A program made the translations under genes and the position numbers. Under the pieces are notes generated by a model. It was not told the origin of the DNA and made no database searches. It saw only the letters and a program-made list of their open reading frames with translations. This document shows, piece after piece, positions 52,575-62,197 of a stretch of 64,000 nt of DNA. Origin of the DNA: an uncultured Pelagibacteraceae bacterium (GTDB taxonomy: Bacteria > Pseudomonadota > Alphaproteobacteria > Pelagibacterales > Pelagibacteraceae); contig CACDYK010000006.1 in NCBI GenBank assembly GCA_902556905.1, positions 1 through 64,000 of the forward strand. The letters are read 5' to 3'. Numbering within the stretch: the first letter of the stretch is position 1; every line of letters starts with the position of its first letter.

Positions 52575-53351
52575 CTATTTAATTGTGATTGTAACTACTG
52601 GTTCTTGAGGATCAAACATACAAAAATCTGTACCAATTTCTGTTGCTTTAATAGCAGCTGATGTTCCAAAGCTAATGTCTATAGTCGGAGAAATTAAAGC
52701 TACTTTGTATGGTGTTGAAAGCTCATAAACCATTACATGATCATCAGAAGTGCTGCCATCAGCATGCTGAGTTTGATAAGTAGATGATCCAGAACCTTGA
52801 GCATAAGTAATTGTATTTGCACCACTTAGTGCTGAACATGCACCATTTGTACAAGTTTTCATTTGATCATTTTTTAAATATAATTCTGCTTCAGCAGCAG
52901 TTCCGCCATCAGCAATAATTGGAGTTCTGTCATATTTTTCATTTCCACTTAAAGATCCACCAGGATAAGCAGAGCCAGAAAGTGCAGCCGTTGTAGTGCA
53001 ATTATCTGTTACACCTGAAACTTCTAAATCAGCTTTTATCGTAAATTTTCTATCTATAGTAACTCTCATATGAGTATAAGTTTCTCCTAGAGGTAATAAC
53101 GCAGGATCACCAAATGTAGCGGCTGCAGCTCCAGCTGATACAGATGCTATATCAACAACTTTAGAAGTATCACCTACTGTTACTGATCCAACACAACTAG
53201 ATACACTTGTGCTAGCAGTACACAATTCTACTTTTTTCATTGTTACTTTGTAAACATCTGCTTGTCCTGTTGTACTAGCGGCTTGAGAATTAAAGACTAA
53301 AAATAAAAATAAAATTTTAGAAATAAATAAAATTTTTAGTAAATTTTTCAT
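52575..53351 (-). CDS. Secreted Ser/Thr/Ala-rich protein next to an inverse-autotransporter barrel
   Basis: A 258-residue protein with a signal sequence (ILFISKILFLFLVFNSQAAS). The mature part is rich in Ser, Thr, Ala and Gly with seven or more cysteines in small pairs (CTASTSVSSC, CTNGACS), suggesting a beta-rich surface or periplasmic protein. No family recognised. Its ATG shares a base with the stop of the barrel gene, so it is coupled and may be its secreted partner. That pairing is inferred from position only. Confidence 0.78.
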   Translation of the reverse strand: MKNLLKILFISKILFLFLVFNSQAASTTGQADVYKVTMKKVELCTASTSVSSCVGSVTVGDTSKVVDIASVSAGAAAATFGDPALLPLGETYTHMRVTIDRKFTIKADLEVSGVTDNCTTTAALSGSAYPGGSLSGNEKYDRTPIIADGGTAAEAELYLKNDQMKTCTNGACSALSGANTITYAQGSGSSTYQTQHADGSTSDDHVMVYELSTPYKVALISPTIDISFGTSAAIKATEIGTDFCMFDPQEPVVTITIK

Positions 53352-54178
53352 TAATCAGCCCTTGATATTGTTGATGATCCTTTGAACTCGACCATAATTT
53401 TATTATTTCTTTTAACTTTTGTTAAAAGTTCTTGAGACATGTCTTTTTCTTCTTTCCAAGTATTTGAATTAACAAATCCATCTTGTAGAGAAGGTCCTGA
53501 TCTTGGCGGATGGATAAATTGAATTTTTGCATACCATTCATCTTCAAGACCTTTTTTATCCTTATCGTCGTATGCTATCTCTAAATTTAAATTTGGTGTT
53601 AACAACATTTCTGAACCCAATTTTGTTCCTTTAATGTTATCTCTATCTCTTCCTTCCCAATCATAAGTATTAAGAAAGAAGCTTGCCCAATGCAGATGAG
53701 GTACCTGGGAGGATAATCTCATATCATATCCATCTAATACTTTTTCATCTGTTCCATCACTAACACCAAAATATTGATTGTACCAAAGTTCAAGAACTGC
53801 GCTTCTAGCTTCAAATCCTAAACTCATTCTTGTGTTATCGTTATCATCGTAATCCAAAAAGGCATTAAAACCAGTTAACAAAGTTTTATCATCGCTTAAA
53901 TTTCTTTTTCCAATCCCTATATTACCAACTACTCTCTCATCATTGTTTTTCTCAGTATTAAATAATGAGAATTGAGTGAAATAATTACCTGTTTCAGTTT
54001 TTTCAATCTCTCTTACAGCTAGTATACTATAATCGGGTTTATGATTATCTCTTATGTCTATACTAACTTCCGTGTCACCTTCGCCTGGAATTAAATTAGA
54101 TATATATTGAGATACACTTTCAGCATAACAACTTAATGAAAAAAAAGTTATTAATACAGCTTTTAAAAAAAGTCTCAC
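53351..54178 (-). CDS. Inverse-autotransporter beta-domain protein (intimin/invasin-like barrel)
   Basis: The 275-residue protein starts with a signal peptide (LFLKAVLITFFSLSCYA) and then carries the inverse-autotransporter barrel pattern: VVGNIGIGKRNLSDDKTLLTGFNAFLDYD near 83-111 and RMSLGFEARSAVLELWYNQYFG near 117-138, with aromatic strands spaced 10-12 residues apart. Intimin and invasin have this barrel at the N-terminus and a long C-terminal passenger; here the chain ends soon after the barrel, and a separate secreted gene follows. The barrel is predicted in the outer membrane. Confidence 0.82.
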   Translation of the reverse strand: MRLFLKAVLITFFSLSCYAESVSQYISNLIPGEGDTEVSIDIRDNHKPDYSILAVREIEKTETGNYFTQFSLFNTEKNNDERVVGNIGIGKRNLSDDKTLLTGFNAFLDYDDNDNTRMSLGFEARSAVLELWYNQYFGVSDGTDEKVLDGYDMRLSSQVPHLHWASFFLNTYDWEGRDRDNIKGTKLGSEMLLTPNLNLEIAYDDKDKKGLEDEWYAKIQFIHPPRSGPSLQDGFVNSNTWKEEKDMSQELLTKVKRNNKIMVEFKGSSTISRAD

Positions 54179-54230
54179 TTAGATATCAAGCTATATAAGT
54201 TAGAAACTAAAGTCAATTATCAAAGAAAAT

Positions 54231-54602
54231 CTATTTAGGTTTAAAAATTAGGCAAACCCCATTATTACAATATCTTTTTCCTGTTGGCTCTGGACCATCA
54301 TCAAAAATATGCCCATGATGGCCACCACATTTTTTACAGTGATACTCGGTTCTTCCATAACCTAAATGATAATCAGTTTTTGTCTCAAAAACATCTGGTA
54401 GAGATTCATAAAATGATGGCCAACCTGATCCACTTTCATATTTTGTTTTTGAATCAAATAATTTCTCTCCACAATTTGCACAGTGAAAACTTCCTTCTCT
54501 TTTTTCATGATTTAATTTGCTTGTACCAGCAAGTTCAGTTCCTTCATCAAACAAAACTGATTTTTGTTCTTCAGTTAGATTAGGATTAATTTTTTTAGTC
54601 AT
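54231..54602 (-). CDS. msrB: Peptide-methionine (R)-S-oxide reductase
   Basis: The 123-residue enzyme has two zinc CXXC pairs (CANCGEKLF near 42-50 and CKKCGGHHGHIF near 88-99), SGSGWPSF near 57-64 and the catalytic GKRYCNNGVC near 107-116, with the usual R-Y-C nucleophile. A second cysteine three residues later may act as resolving residue. It repairs oxidised methionine. It follows the deacetylase-like gene by three bases. Confidence 0.93.
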   Translation of the reverse strand: MTKKINPNLTEEQKSVLFDEGTELAGTSKLNHEKREGSFHCANCGEKLFDSKTKYESGSGWPSFYESLPDVFETKTDYHLGYGRTEYHCKKCGGHHGHIFDDGPEPTGKRYCNNGVCLIFKPK

Positions 54603-54605
54603 AAT

Positions 54606-55499
54606 TTAAAATAATTTAGCACAAGACTGATGTAATAAAGAATGTAATTCTACTAATTTATTAAAATCTTTATTATATCCTCCACCTAAAACACCACAGA
54701 TAGGTATCTTTTTTGAAGAAAAATTTTCAATTACTAGCTCGTCTCTTTGTCTTACACCTTCATCAGAAATTTTTAATTTTCCTAATCGATCGTTAAAGTG
54801 AATATCAACACCTGCTATATAAAAAACAAAGTCAAAGTTTTCATTATTGAGTGTATTTATATAAAATTTAAGTGTCTTTAAATAAGCATCATCTTCAAGG
54901 TCATCTTCTAGCTCAACATCTAAATCACTAATAGATTTTTTTGCAGGATAATTAGTTTTTGAATGCATACTAAAAGTAAATACATGTCTATTATCTTTAA
55001 AAATTTCTGAGTTTCCATTTCCTTGATGAACATCTAAATCTAAAATTAAAATTCTATTTGCAAATCCTCTTTCTAATAAATAGTGAGCAGCAACTGCTAC
55101 ATCATTAAATACACAATAACCTGCTCCTTCATCATAATTTGCATGATGACTTCCTCCAGCAGTATTACAAGCAACCCCATAGTTTAGCGCAAGTTTTGAT
55201 GCTAAAACAGTACCGCCAGTTGCAACCAATGATCTTTGTACCACACTATCAACTAATGGAAGGCCAATTTTTTTAATTCCATTTTTATCTAAAGTTTTAT
55301 TTTTTATATTATATATATAATTTGCTGAATGAGCTCTATTTAAAGTTTCAAAAGAACAGACAGAAGGTTTATGAAATTGATTTATTACCTTTTTATCAAT
55401 TAAATATTTAGCAAGTTCTCCAAATTTATTTATTGGAAACTTGTGATCATCCTCAATTTTTGCAACATAGTCTTTGTGATTAACAACTGGTAGCTCCAT
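54606..55499 (-). CDS. Histone-deacetylase-fold deacetylase (AcuC/acetylpolyamine type)
   Basis: The 297-residue protein has GGSHHANYDEGAGYCVFNDVAVAA near 114-137, the zinc-site LDLDVHQGNGNSEIF near 150-164 and a later IAGVDIHFNDRLG near 227-239, plus the catalytic-type GGGYN near 276. These are the class II/AcuC HDAC fold signatures. Likely substrates are acetylated small amines or proteins. It shares one base with the dehydrogenase gene, so the two are coupled. Confidence 0.9.
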   Translation of the reverse strand: MELPVVNHKDYVAKIEDDHKFPINKFGELAKYLIDKKVINQFHKPSVCSFETLNRAHSANYIYNIKNKTLDKNGIKKIGLPLVDSVVQRSLVATGGTVLASKLALNYGVACNTAGGSHHANYDEGAGYCVFNDVAVAAHYLLERGFANRILILDLDVHQGNGNSEIFKDNRHVFTFSMHSKTNYPAKKSISDLDVELEDDLEDDAYLKTLKFYINTLNNENFDFVFYIAGVDIHFNDRLGKLKISDEGVRQRDELVIENFSSKKIPICGVLGGGYNKDFNKLVELHSLLHQSCAKLF

Positions 55500-56452
55500 T
55501 ACTTTTCAATAACACGAATAGGTTTTCCATTTACACAAGACTCAAGATCTTCAATCATCTGGGTATAAAAAATACTATAATTTTCTGCTGTCACATATCC
55601 GATGTGAGGTGTGAGTAAAGCATTTGGAAGAAATCTTAACTTGTTGCCCTCAGGTAATGGTTCTTTTTCATAAACATCTAGACCTGCGCCAAGAATAACA
55701 TTAGTTGACAAAGCAATAATCAAATCATCCTCATTTACAATTGGGCCTCTTGAAGTATTAATTAAAAAAGCAGTTTTTTTCATTTGATCAAACTCTTTAA
55801 TAGTAATGCAATCTTTATATCGATCCCCACCTTGAACATGAATTGAGATATAATCAGAGGTTTTAATTAAATCTTCTTTACTACATGGAAGAACATTTAA
55901 TTCTTTACATTTTTCTAAATCTAAATTTTCACTCCAAGCGATGACTTGCATACCAAAAGCATTAGCAATTTTTGCCACTTGAGAACCTACTCTTCCAAGT
56001 CCAATTAAACCAATAATTTTACCCTTTAATTCAAAGCCAACTGTTGTCTGCCAATAGCCTTGATACATATTATCAATTTCAGTTTTTAAATTTTTTGATA
56101 AACCTAAAATTAAAGCCCAAGTTAACTCACAAGTTGGATTAAAATTAATCTCAGTCCCGCAAACTATAATTCTTCTTTTTTTTGCAGCCTCTAGATCAAT
56201 TGCCTTATTTCTAGAACCACTTGTGATGATATATTTAAGGTCATTAAGATTATCGATTAAATTTTTTGTAATTGGTGTTCGCTCTCGCATGATTAATAAT
56301 GCTTCAAAATCTGATAATTGCTCAATAGCATCAGCTTCATCTAAAAATGGCTCACTAAATATTTTAAATTCATATTTTCCAGATAGTTTTTTTAAATCAA
56401 CAAACTCTTGAGAAACGTTTTGATAATCGTCTAATATTGCAACTTTAAGCAT
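55499..56452 (-). CDS. D-isomer-specific 2-hydroxyacid dehydrogenase
   Basis: The 317-residue protein has the nucleotide-binding GLIGLGRVGSQVA near 148-160, the NTSRGPIVNEDDLI catalytic Arg segment near 232-245, the LGAGLDVYEKEPLP Glu segment near 255-268 and LTPHIGYVT with the catalytic His near 281-289. The first part contains RERTPITKNLI as in phosphoglycerate or hydroxypyruvate dehydrogenases. It reduces 2-oxoacids with NAD(P)H. It overlaps the DMT transporter gene by eight bases. Confidence 0.9.
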   Translation of the reverse strand: MLKVAILDDYQNVSQEFVDLKKLSGKYEFKIFSEPFLDEADAIEQLSDFEALLIMRERTPITKNLIDNLNDLKYIITSGSRNKAIDLEAAKKRRIIVCGTEINFNPTCELTWALILGLSKNLKTEIDNMYQGYWQTTVGFELKGKIIGLIGLGRVGSQVAKIANAFGMQVIAWSENLDLEKCKELNVLPCSKEDLIKTSDYISIHVQGGDRYKDCITIKEFDQMKKTAFLINTSRGPIVNEDDLIIALSTNVILGAGLDVYEKEPLPEGNKLRFLPNALLTPHIGYVTAENYSIFYTQMIEDLESCVNGKPIRVIEK

Positions 56453-57347
56453 TTTGAACTTTCCTATTTGATAATAAAATCCCTGTAATAATAAAACAGG
56501 CTCCTAAGATATGATAAAACATAAATTTTTCATTAAAAAAAATCATAGCCATAATGGCACTGAATATAGGCATCAAATGTAAAAATACTCCAGATCGATT
56601 TGCTCCAATCATAGATATACCTTTAATCCATAATATAAATGAAGCTAAACCAGGAAGCAAAACAACGTATGATAAAATTAAAATAAATGGTGTATTAATT
56701 TTAATTCTAAAGCCAATTTGATATTCCATGAAATAAACTGGAATTAAAAAAATTAATCCGAATGTAATCAGAACTTGTAATAAACTTATTTGCGAAATTT
56801 CATATTTTTGTTTTTTTAATAAACTTGAATATAGGGCCCATGAAAACATAGCTACAACCATCGTAATATCTCCTTTATTAAAATTTAAATTTTTTAAAAT
56901 TTCAAAATTAGCTTTAGTTATTATTACGATAACTCCAATGAAAGACAGTATTACTCCTATGATTTGAAAAATATTTGTTTTTTCAATTTTTAAAATTGAT
57001 GAAAAAAACATTATCATTACAGGAATTGTAGATATCATTAAAACACCACTTATAACTTGTGTGAAATTTAAAGAATAATAAACAATTGAATTAAAGATTG
57101 TAATACTTGTAACTCCTAGAATTATAAACAATTTATAATTTTTGATTATGTAATCTTTTTTTCTAATAATTTCAGGTAAAGTAAAAGGGGCTAAAATCAA
57201 CCAAGCAAAAAACCAACGATAAAAATTTAATGAAAAAGGTGGAACGTTGTAAAGACTGGCAAATTTACCAATAATAAAATTACCTGCCCAAAAAGTTACG
57301 GTTAGTAACAAAAAAACATACGCAAGAAAGTTAGACTCTTTTCTCAC
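56445..57347 (-). CDS. DMT-superfamily (EamA) transporter
   Basis: A 300-residue protein with ten hydrophobic segments, beginning FLAYVFLLLTVTFWAGNFIIGKFA and carrying SFNRWF-like NFYRWFFAWLILAPFT near 44-59 and FLHLMPIFSAIMAMIFFNEKF near 254-274. It is an EamA transporter, third of this kind in the window. It lies between a D-amino acid oxidase-like gene and a D-hydroxyacid dehydrogenase, so it may move a related acid. Substrate not determined. Confidence 0.87.
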   Translation of the reverse strand: MRKESNFLAYVFLLLTVTFWAGNFIIGKFASLYNVPPFSLNFYRWFFAWLILAPFTLPEIIRKKDYIIKNYKLFIILGVTSITIFNSIVYYSLNFTQVISGVLMISTIPVMIMFFSSILKIEKTNIFQIIGVILSFIGVIVIITKANFEILKNLNFNKGDITMVVAMFSWALYSSLLKKQKYEISQISLLQVLITFGLIFLIPVYFMEYQIGFRIKINTPFILILSYVVLLPGLASFILWIKGISMIGANRSGVFLHLMPIFSAIMAMIFFNEKFMFYHILGACFIITGILLSNRKVQNA

Positions 57348-58589
57348 CTAACTAAATCTTAATGAGCTATATGGTTTTAAATCTAAGTTCGTATTTTCGT
57401 TTGCAATCATTCCTGAAACAATCTTTCCAGATATTGGACCTAAAGTCCATCCTAAATGATGGTGACCAAAACAATAAAAAACATTTTTATATTTTTTTGA
57501 GGGACCCATAACTGGTAAAAAATCTGGCAATGATGGTCTAAAGCCTAACCATTCATCTTCGTGTTCAGGCAATTCACCAAGCATGTATTTAGCATTGTCA
57601 ATTAAATTTTTAATTCTTGATTTAGATAAAGGATTTTTCAGACCTCCAAATTCTACTGTACCTACAACCCTTAAGCCCTGTTCCATAGGAGTAATACCAA
57701 ATCCACGATTTGAAAATATTACAGGTCTACTCAACAAATGATCGCAACCTTTAAAGTGAACATGATATCCTCTTTCTGTATCTAGAGGAATTTTTTCATC
57801 TAGGTTATCAGTTAATATTTTTGAAAAAGCCCCACAAGCAATTACCACTTTATCAAAAATAAAACTTTGATTTTCTGTTTTAAAAACTGGTTTTTCTTCA
57901 TCAAAACTAATATCTTCAATATTTACTTTATTGAATTTTCCACCTTTTTTTAAAAACAAATCAAAAAGTTTTAAAAGAATTTTTTTTGGGTTTCTTGCAT
58001 GTCTTGCGTATGGATAATATACACCCGCATGATAAAAAGGTTTGATGTGTGGCTCTAAATCATGAATTTCAGATTTGCTGACTAATTGTTGTTCAACACC
58101 CAGTTCATCTCTTATTTTGATTTCTAACTCTCTACTTTTTAGGTCTTGATCGTTCCAAATATATAATATTCCTTTATTTTCAACTAAACTCTCTAGATTA
58201 ATTTCATCAAATAGTTCATCATAAGCGGGTAATGCTAAGTCTAAAATTTGATGCATATTTTTTGCAGTATGCATCATATTCTTTGTGGTTGAATTCATAA
58301 TAAATTTCATAAACCACGGGATCATTTTTGGAAGGTAATTCCATTTTAATGCTAAAGGACCTGAAGAACTTAAAAGCATAGCAGGAACATCTGCTAATAT
58401 ATCCGGTCTATTAAGAGGAACTGAAGCATATGGAGAAAAATGACCCGCATTTCCATAAGATGCTGCTTGCGCACCAGGGTTGTCTCTATCAAAAATAGTA
58501 ACACTAAATCCTTTTTTTTGAAGAAATAATGCGTTTGAAACTCCTTGAATTCCTGCTCCAACTATTCCAACTTTAATATTTTTATTCAT
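57348..58589 (-). CDS. D-amino acid dehydrogenase-like FAD oxidoreductase
   Basis: The 413-residue protein begins KVGIVGAGIQGVSNALFLQKKG, the FAD motif, and continues with PGAQAASYGNAGHFSPYASVPL near 38-59, characteristic of DadA. FRPSLPDFLPVMGPSKKYKNVFYCFGHHHLGWTLGPISGK near 350-390 is the conserved C-terminal part of the family. It would deaminate a D- or small L-amino acid and pass electrons to the respiratory chain. Its start is one base upstream of the transporter stop on the same strand. Confidence 0.88.
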   Translation of the reverse strand: MNKNIKVGIVGAGIQGVSNALFLQKKGFSVTIFDRDNPGAQAASYGNAGHFSPYASVPLNRPDILADVPAMLLSSSGPLALKWNYLPKMIPWFMKFIMNSTTKNMMHTAKNMHQILDLALPAYDELFDEINLESLVENKGILYIWNDQDLKSRELEIKIRDELGVEQQLVSKSEIHDLEPHIKPFYHAGVYYPYARHARNPKKILLKLFDLFLKKGGKFNKVNIEDISFDEEKPVFKTENQSFIFDKVVIACGAFSKILTDNLDEKIPLDTERGYHVHFKGCDHLLSRPVIFSNRGFGITPMEQGLRVVGTVEFGGLKNPLSKSRIKNLIDNAKYMLGELPEHEDEWLGFRPSLPDFLPVMGPSKKYKNVFYCFGHHHLGWTLGPISGKIVSGMIANENTNLDLKPYSSLRFS

Positions 58590-58656
58590 AAAACTTTATA
58601 CAATTATAATTTAATATTTATAGTGACAAATTATACACCTGTTTAAAGTTTGATTG

Positions 58657-59781
58657 TTAAGCAATGAGTTGTTTGTGATTTATTTTGGCACTCAAGACAA
58701 TACCAAACCCAATCATTGTTGCCATCATTGAAGATCCGCCATACGACATGATTGGTAAAGGAGAGCCCACAATAGGAAGTAGACCTAGAACCATACATAA
58801 ATTTACTATAATATAAACAAAGATTGCAAAAGCAAACCCAAAACAAAAAAGCTTTGAAAAATCACTTCTCGAAATAGCTCCTATTCTTATAATTCTAATG
58901 ATAATTATTGAATAAATTAATAAAAGAAAAATTGATCCAACAAAACCAAATTCCTCTGAAAACAAAGTAAAAACAAAATCTGTATGCTTTTCAGGTAAAA
59001 ACTCTAAATAACTCTGTGTGCCTTTTAAAAAACCTTTTCCATTAAGTCCGCCTGACCCAATTGCAATTTTAGATTGGATAATTTGATATCCCGCACCTAG
59101 TGGGTCCCTGTCTGGATCTAAAAAAGTTAAAATTCTCAATTTTTGATATGGTTTCAAAAAAGAAATAATAAAAGGTAATGAAATGAGGAAACTAACTAAA
59201 GAAATAAAAAAATATTTCATTCTTACACCTGCTAACCATAAAATTATTAATCCACTCGATGCTATTAATACAGATGTTCCAAGGTCAGGTTGAGATATAA
59301 CCAAAATAATTGGAATAATAATAATTACAAGAGCAACAGAAATACTTGAAAATGAATTTATATTATCAACTTTTAGTCGATGATAATATTTTGCTAAGCA
59401 CAAAATAATTCCAATTTTCATTAATTCTGAAGGCTGTAAAACTATAAAATATAAATCTATCCATCTTTGAGATCCTGAAACCTTAATTCCATAAACTGAA
59501 ACCCAAATCAAAAGAAGAAGGATAATAAAATAAATAAAATAAGAAGTAATATGCCACAAACGTATATTAAAAAAAGAAATTACTATCATTAATGAAAAAA
59601 AAGTTAATAGTTTTATAAAATGACTTTTAGTATGATAAAGAACTTGCCCACCATCAGTTGAATACATAACTAAAACACTGACGATTGATAATATAACAAG
59701 ACAAAATAACAAAATAAAATCTAAATTTTTAACTTTTTGAATAAATGTTAGTTCATTATTTAGTCTGTTATGTTGGAACAT
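58657..59781 (-). CDS. rodA: Rod-shape peptidoglycan polymerase RodA
   Basis: The 374-residue SEDS protein has about ten membrane segments and the RodA landmarks GSQRWIDLYFIVLQPSELMKIG near 109-130, QPDLGTSVLIASSG near 164-177 and the LEFLPEKHTDFVFTLFSEEFGFVG block near 251-274, with ILPSVGSPLPIMSYGGSS near the end. It polymerises glycan strands together with PBP2. It is directly downstream of mrdA with no spacer. Confidence 0.93.
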   Translation of the reverse strand: MFQHNRLNNELTFIQKVKNLDFILLFCLVILSIVSVLVMYSTDGGQVLYHTKSHFIKLLTFFSLMIVISFFNIRLWHITSYFIYFIILLLLIWVSVYGIKVSGSQRWIDLYFIVLQPSELMKIGIILCLAKYYHRLKVDNINSFSSISVALVIIIIPIILVISQPDLGTSVLIASSGLIILWLAGVRMKYFFISLVSFLISLPFIISFLKPYQKLRILTFLDPDRDPLGAGYQIIQSKIAIGSGGLNGKGFLKGTQSYLEFLPEKHTDFVFTLFSEEFGFVGSIFLLLIYSIIIIRIIRIGAISRSDFSKLFCFGFAFAIFVYIIVNLCMVLGLLPIVGSPLPIMSYGGSSMMATMIGFGIVLSAKINHKQLIA

Positions 59782-61686
59782 TTAAATATCTATTTCCTCA
59801 AAATTAGATTGTTTTTCTCTCAAAGCATCTCTATCAATGATTAATTTAAAAAGCTCTTTTGCTATTGGTGCAGCAGCTTTACTACCTGATCCTCCATGTT
59901 CAACAATAATGCTAAGAGCGTATCTTGGATTAATATATGGACCATAAGCTACATATAAAGCGTGGTCTCTATCTTTATATGGTATTTGCTCTAATTTAAG
60001 ATCTAATTCTCTTTCTCTTTTACTTATTCTTTTTACTTGTGCAGTACCTGTTTTTCCAGCAAATTGATATTTGGGGTCATCTATCCTAGATCGATATGAA
60101 GTCCCTCTAATTTCATTGGTAGAACTAAACATTGCTTTTTGAACTAATTTTAAATTTTTTTTATCTTTAATTAGTTGAAGATTAGGCTCAATAGAACTTT
60201 TTAATTCCATATTCTTTTTTGCTTTTAAAAAATTTAATGGCTTATTATTAACAATAATTTTTGGGGAAATTTTGTATCCACCATTTGCTATTTGAGCTGT
60301 CATTAAACATAGTTGTAAAGGTGTGGTTTGAATATATCCTTGACCAATACCAGTTATCAATGTTTCACCCAATACCCATCCTTTTCCAAGATTATTTTTT
60401 TTCCAAACTGTATTTGGAAATAAACCAAGCTTCTCATTTTCATAGTATTCCCCCAGAACTTTATTTCCTAAACCAAATTTTTCTGCAGTAATTTTTAATT
60501 TATCTACCCCAAGAATTCTTGCAATTTCATAAAAATATGTATCACAAGATTGCTTCATCGCATTTTTTAAACTCATTACACCATGACCTTTTTCTTTCCA
60601 GCAATGAAATGTTTGACCATAAAGCTCTGTCTTACCTGTGCATTTAACTTTAAAGTTAGGGCCAATTATATTGTTCTCTAAAGCTGATAAAGCTACGATT
60701 GGTTTTATTGTAGAACCTGGAGAATAAAGACCTGAAAGCGTCTTATTTATTAGTGGTTTTAAGGGATTATTTCTAATTAACTCCCAATCATCATTGCTTA
60801 TACCAAATAAAAATAAATTAGGATCATATGATGGTGAAGAATACATTGCTAAAATTTCACCAGTATAAATGTCCATAACACTTATAGATCCAGCCTTACT
60901 AGCTAATAACTTTGCTGACAACTTTTGTATCTCTGTATCTAAAGTTAATCTAATTTTAGATCCTTGTTGACCTTTTTGGTGTTCAAGTTGATTAATTCTT
61001 TTTCCATAGGCATTTACTTCATATCTTTGAATATCATTTGTGCCTATTAAATAATTTTCTAATCTTTTTTCTAAGCCTAACTTTCCAACTTTCATTCCTG
61101 TTACAAATCTTTCTTGGATTATTTTATTTTCCAAAATATCATTTTCATTAGGCTGACTCACATAGCCTAAAACATGTGTGTAAATATCACTAAATGGATA
61201 ATTTCTTGAAATAGTCATCACCGGTTTTACTCCAACTAAATCATACAAATAGTTATTAATTTTCAAAAACTGTTCCCAACTTAAATTTTCTGAAACAATG
61301 ATGCTTTCCCAGGGTTTTTTTTGTTTTTTTGATTTTAAGATTTTTTTAATCTTTTTATCAGTCAATTCTAAAAGAGTTTTTAATCTAGATAAAAGATAAT
61401 TAAAATTTTCTACTTGTTCTGGTATAATATGAAGTTGATATACTTTTAAATTACCAGCAATTATATTTCCAAAATAATCTACAATATCTCCTCTGATTGG
61501 AGGTAATTTCCACTCCCTAATTCTATTTTTATCCGACAGAGTTAAATATTTTTTATTATCATTAATTTGTAAAGAAAATAAACGAATAACTATTCCAGAG
61601 AATATTATTAACTTGGCAGCACCAATGATGAACATTCTTCTGTTTATTATATCTGTTTTTCTTATACCTGAACTATCTTTAATCAT
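59782..61686 (-). CDS. mrdA: Penicillin-binding protein 2 (transpeptidase)
   Basis: The 634-residue protein has an N-terminal membrane anchor (MFIIGAAKLIIFSGIVIRLFSLQ), a pedestal dimerisation domain and the transpeptidase domain. Active-site motifs are SPGSTIK (catalytic Ser) near 327-333, SCD near 384 (the SXN position) and KTGTAQ near 545. It crosslinks peptidoglycan in lateral wall growth and partners RodA. It overlaps mreD by eight bases. Confidence 0.93.
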   Translation of the reverse strand: MIKDSSGIRKTDIINRRMFIIGAAKLIIFSGIVIRLFSLQINDNKKYLTLSDKNRIREWKLPPIRGDIVDYFGNIIAGNLKVYQLHIIPEQVENFNYLLSRLKTLLELTDKKIKKILKSKKQKKPWESIIVSENLSWEQFLKINNYLYDLVGVKPVMTISRNYPFSDIYTHVLGYVSQPNENDILENKIIQERFVTGMKVGKLGLEKRLENYLIGTNDIQRYEVNAYGKRINQLEHQKGQQGSKIRLTLDTEIQKLSAKLLASKAGSISVMDIYTGEILAMYSSPSYDPNLFLFGISNDDWELIRNNPLKPLINKTLSGLYSPGSTIKPIVALSALENNIIGPNFKVKCTGKTELYGQTFHCWKEKGHGVMSLKNAMKQSCDTYFYEIARILGVDKLKITAEKFGLGNKVLGEYYENEKLGLFPNTVWKKNNLGKGWVLGETLITGIGQGYIQTTPLQLCLMTAQIANGGYKISPKIIVNNKPLNFLKAKKNMELKSSIEPNLQLIKDKKNLKLVQKAMFSSTNEIRGTSYRSRIDDPKYQFAGKTGTAQVKRISKRERELDLKLEQIPYKDRDHALYVAYGPYINPRYALSIIVEHGGSGSKAAAPIAKELFKLIIDRDALREKQSNFEEIDI

Positions 61687-62197
61687 TTGGCTGTGACAAA
61701 ATTTTTTGATCTAAATAATTAAAAATAAAAAAAAATAATGGATACAATATAAATGTAAATCCAGAGTTAATTAAATAAGATAGGTAATTTGGATTAAAAT
61801 TGAATACAAAATCAAGAATTAATATTTGAATTGAATTTATTAACAACAATGTAAATAATATTGATATCCAATCATTTATAAAATTATAAATTAAAGTTAT
61901 ATTTCTAATATATGCAGTTACTGCACAAATTAACAAATAACACAAGCTGCTTATTCCTATTGGGAAACCAATGATAACATCATTAATAATGCCAGCTAAA
62001 AATATTGAAATGTAACCAAGTTGATTAGGATTTCTTAGGGTCCAATAAAAAATTAAAATATATACAAAATTGAATGAAAAATATTCAATTTCTAAATAAT
62101 TAAAATCATACTCATTAAATACTGACAAAAACAATAATAATGTTGGAAAATATGAAAATAATATTTTAGAAAAAGTTGATTTGTTAAGTGAAGACAT
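61679..62197 (-). CDS. mreD: Rod shape-determining membrane protein MreD
   Basis: The 172-residue protein has about five or six hydrophobic segments and a low-conservation MreD pattern: FYWTLRNPNQLGYISIFLAGIINDVIIGFPIGISSLCYLL near 50-89. Synteny with mreC upstream and mrdA downstream confirms the call. It shares one base with mreC and overlaps mrdA by eight. Confidence 0.88.
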   Translation of the reverse strand: MSSLNKSTFSKILFSYFPTLLLFLSVFNEYDFNYLEIEYFSFNFVYILIFYWTLRNPNQLGYISIFLAGIINDVIIGFPIGISSLCYLLICAVTAYIRNITLIYNFINDWISILFTLLLINSIQILILDFVFNFNPNYLSYLINSGFTFILYPLFFFIFNYLDQKILSQPND

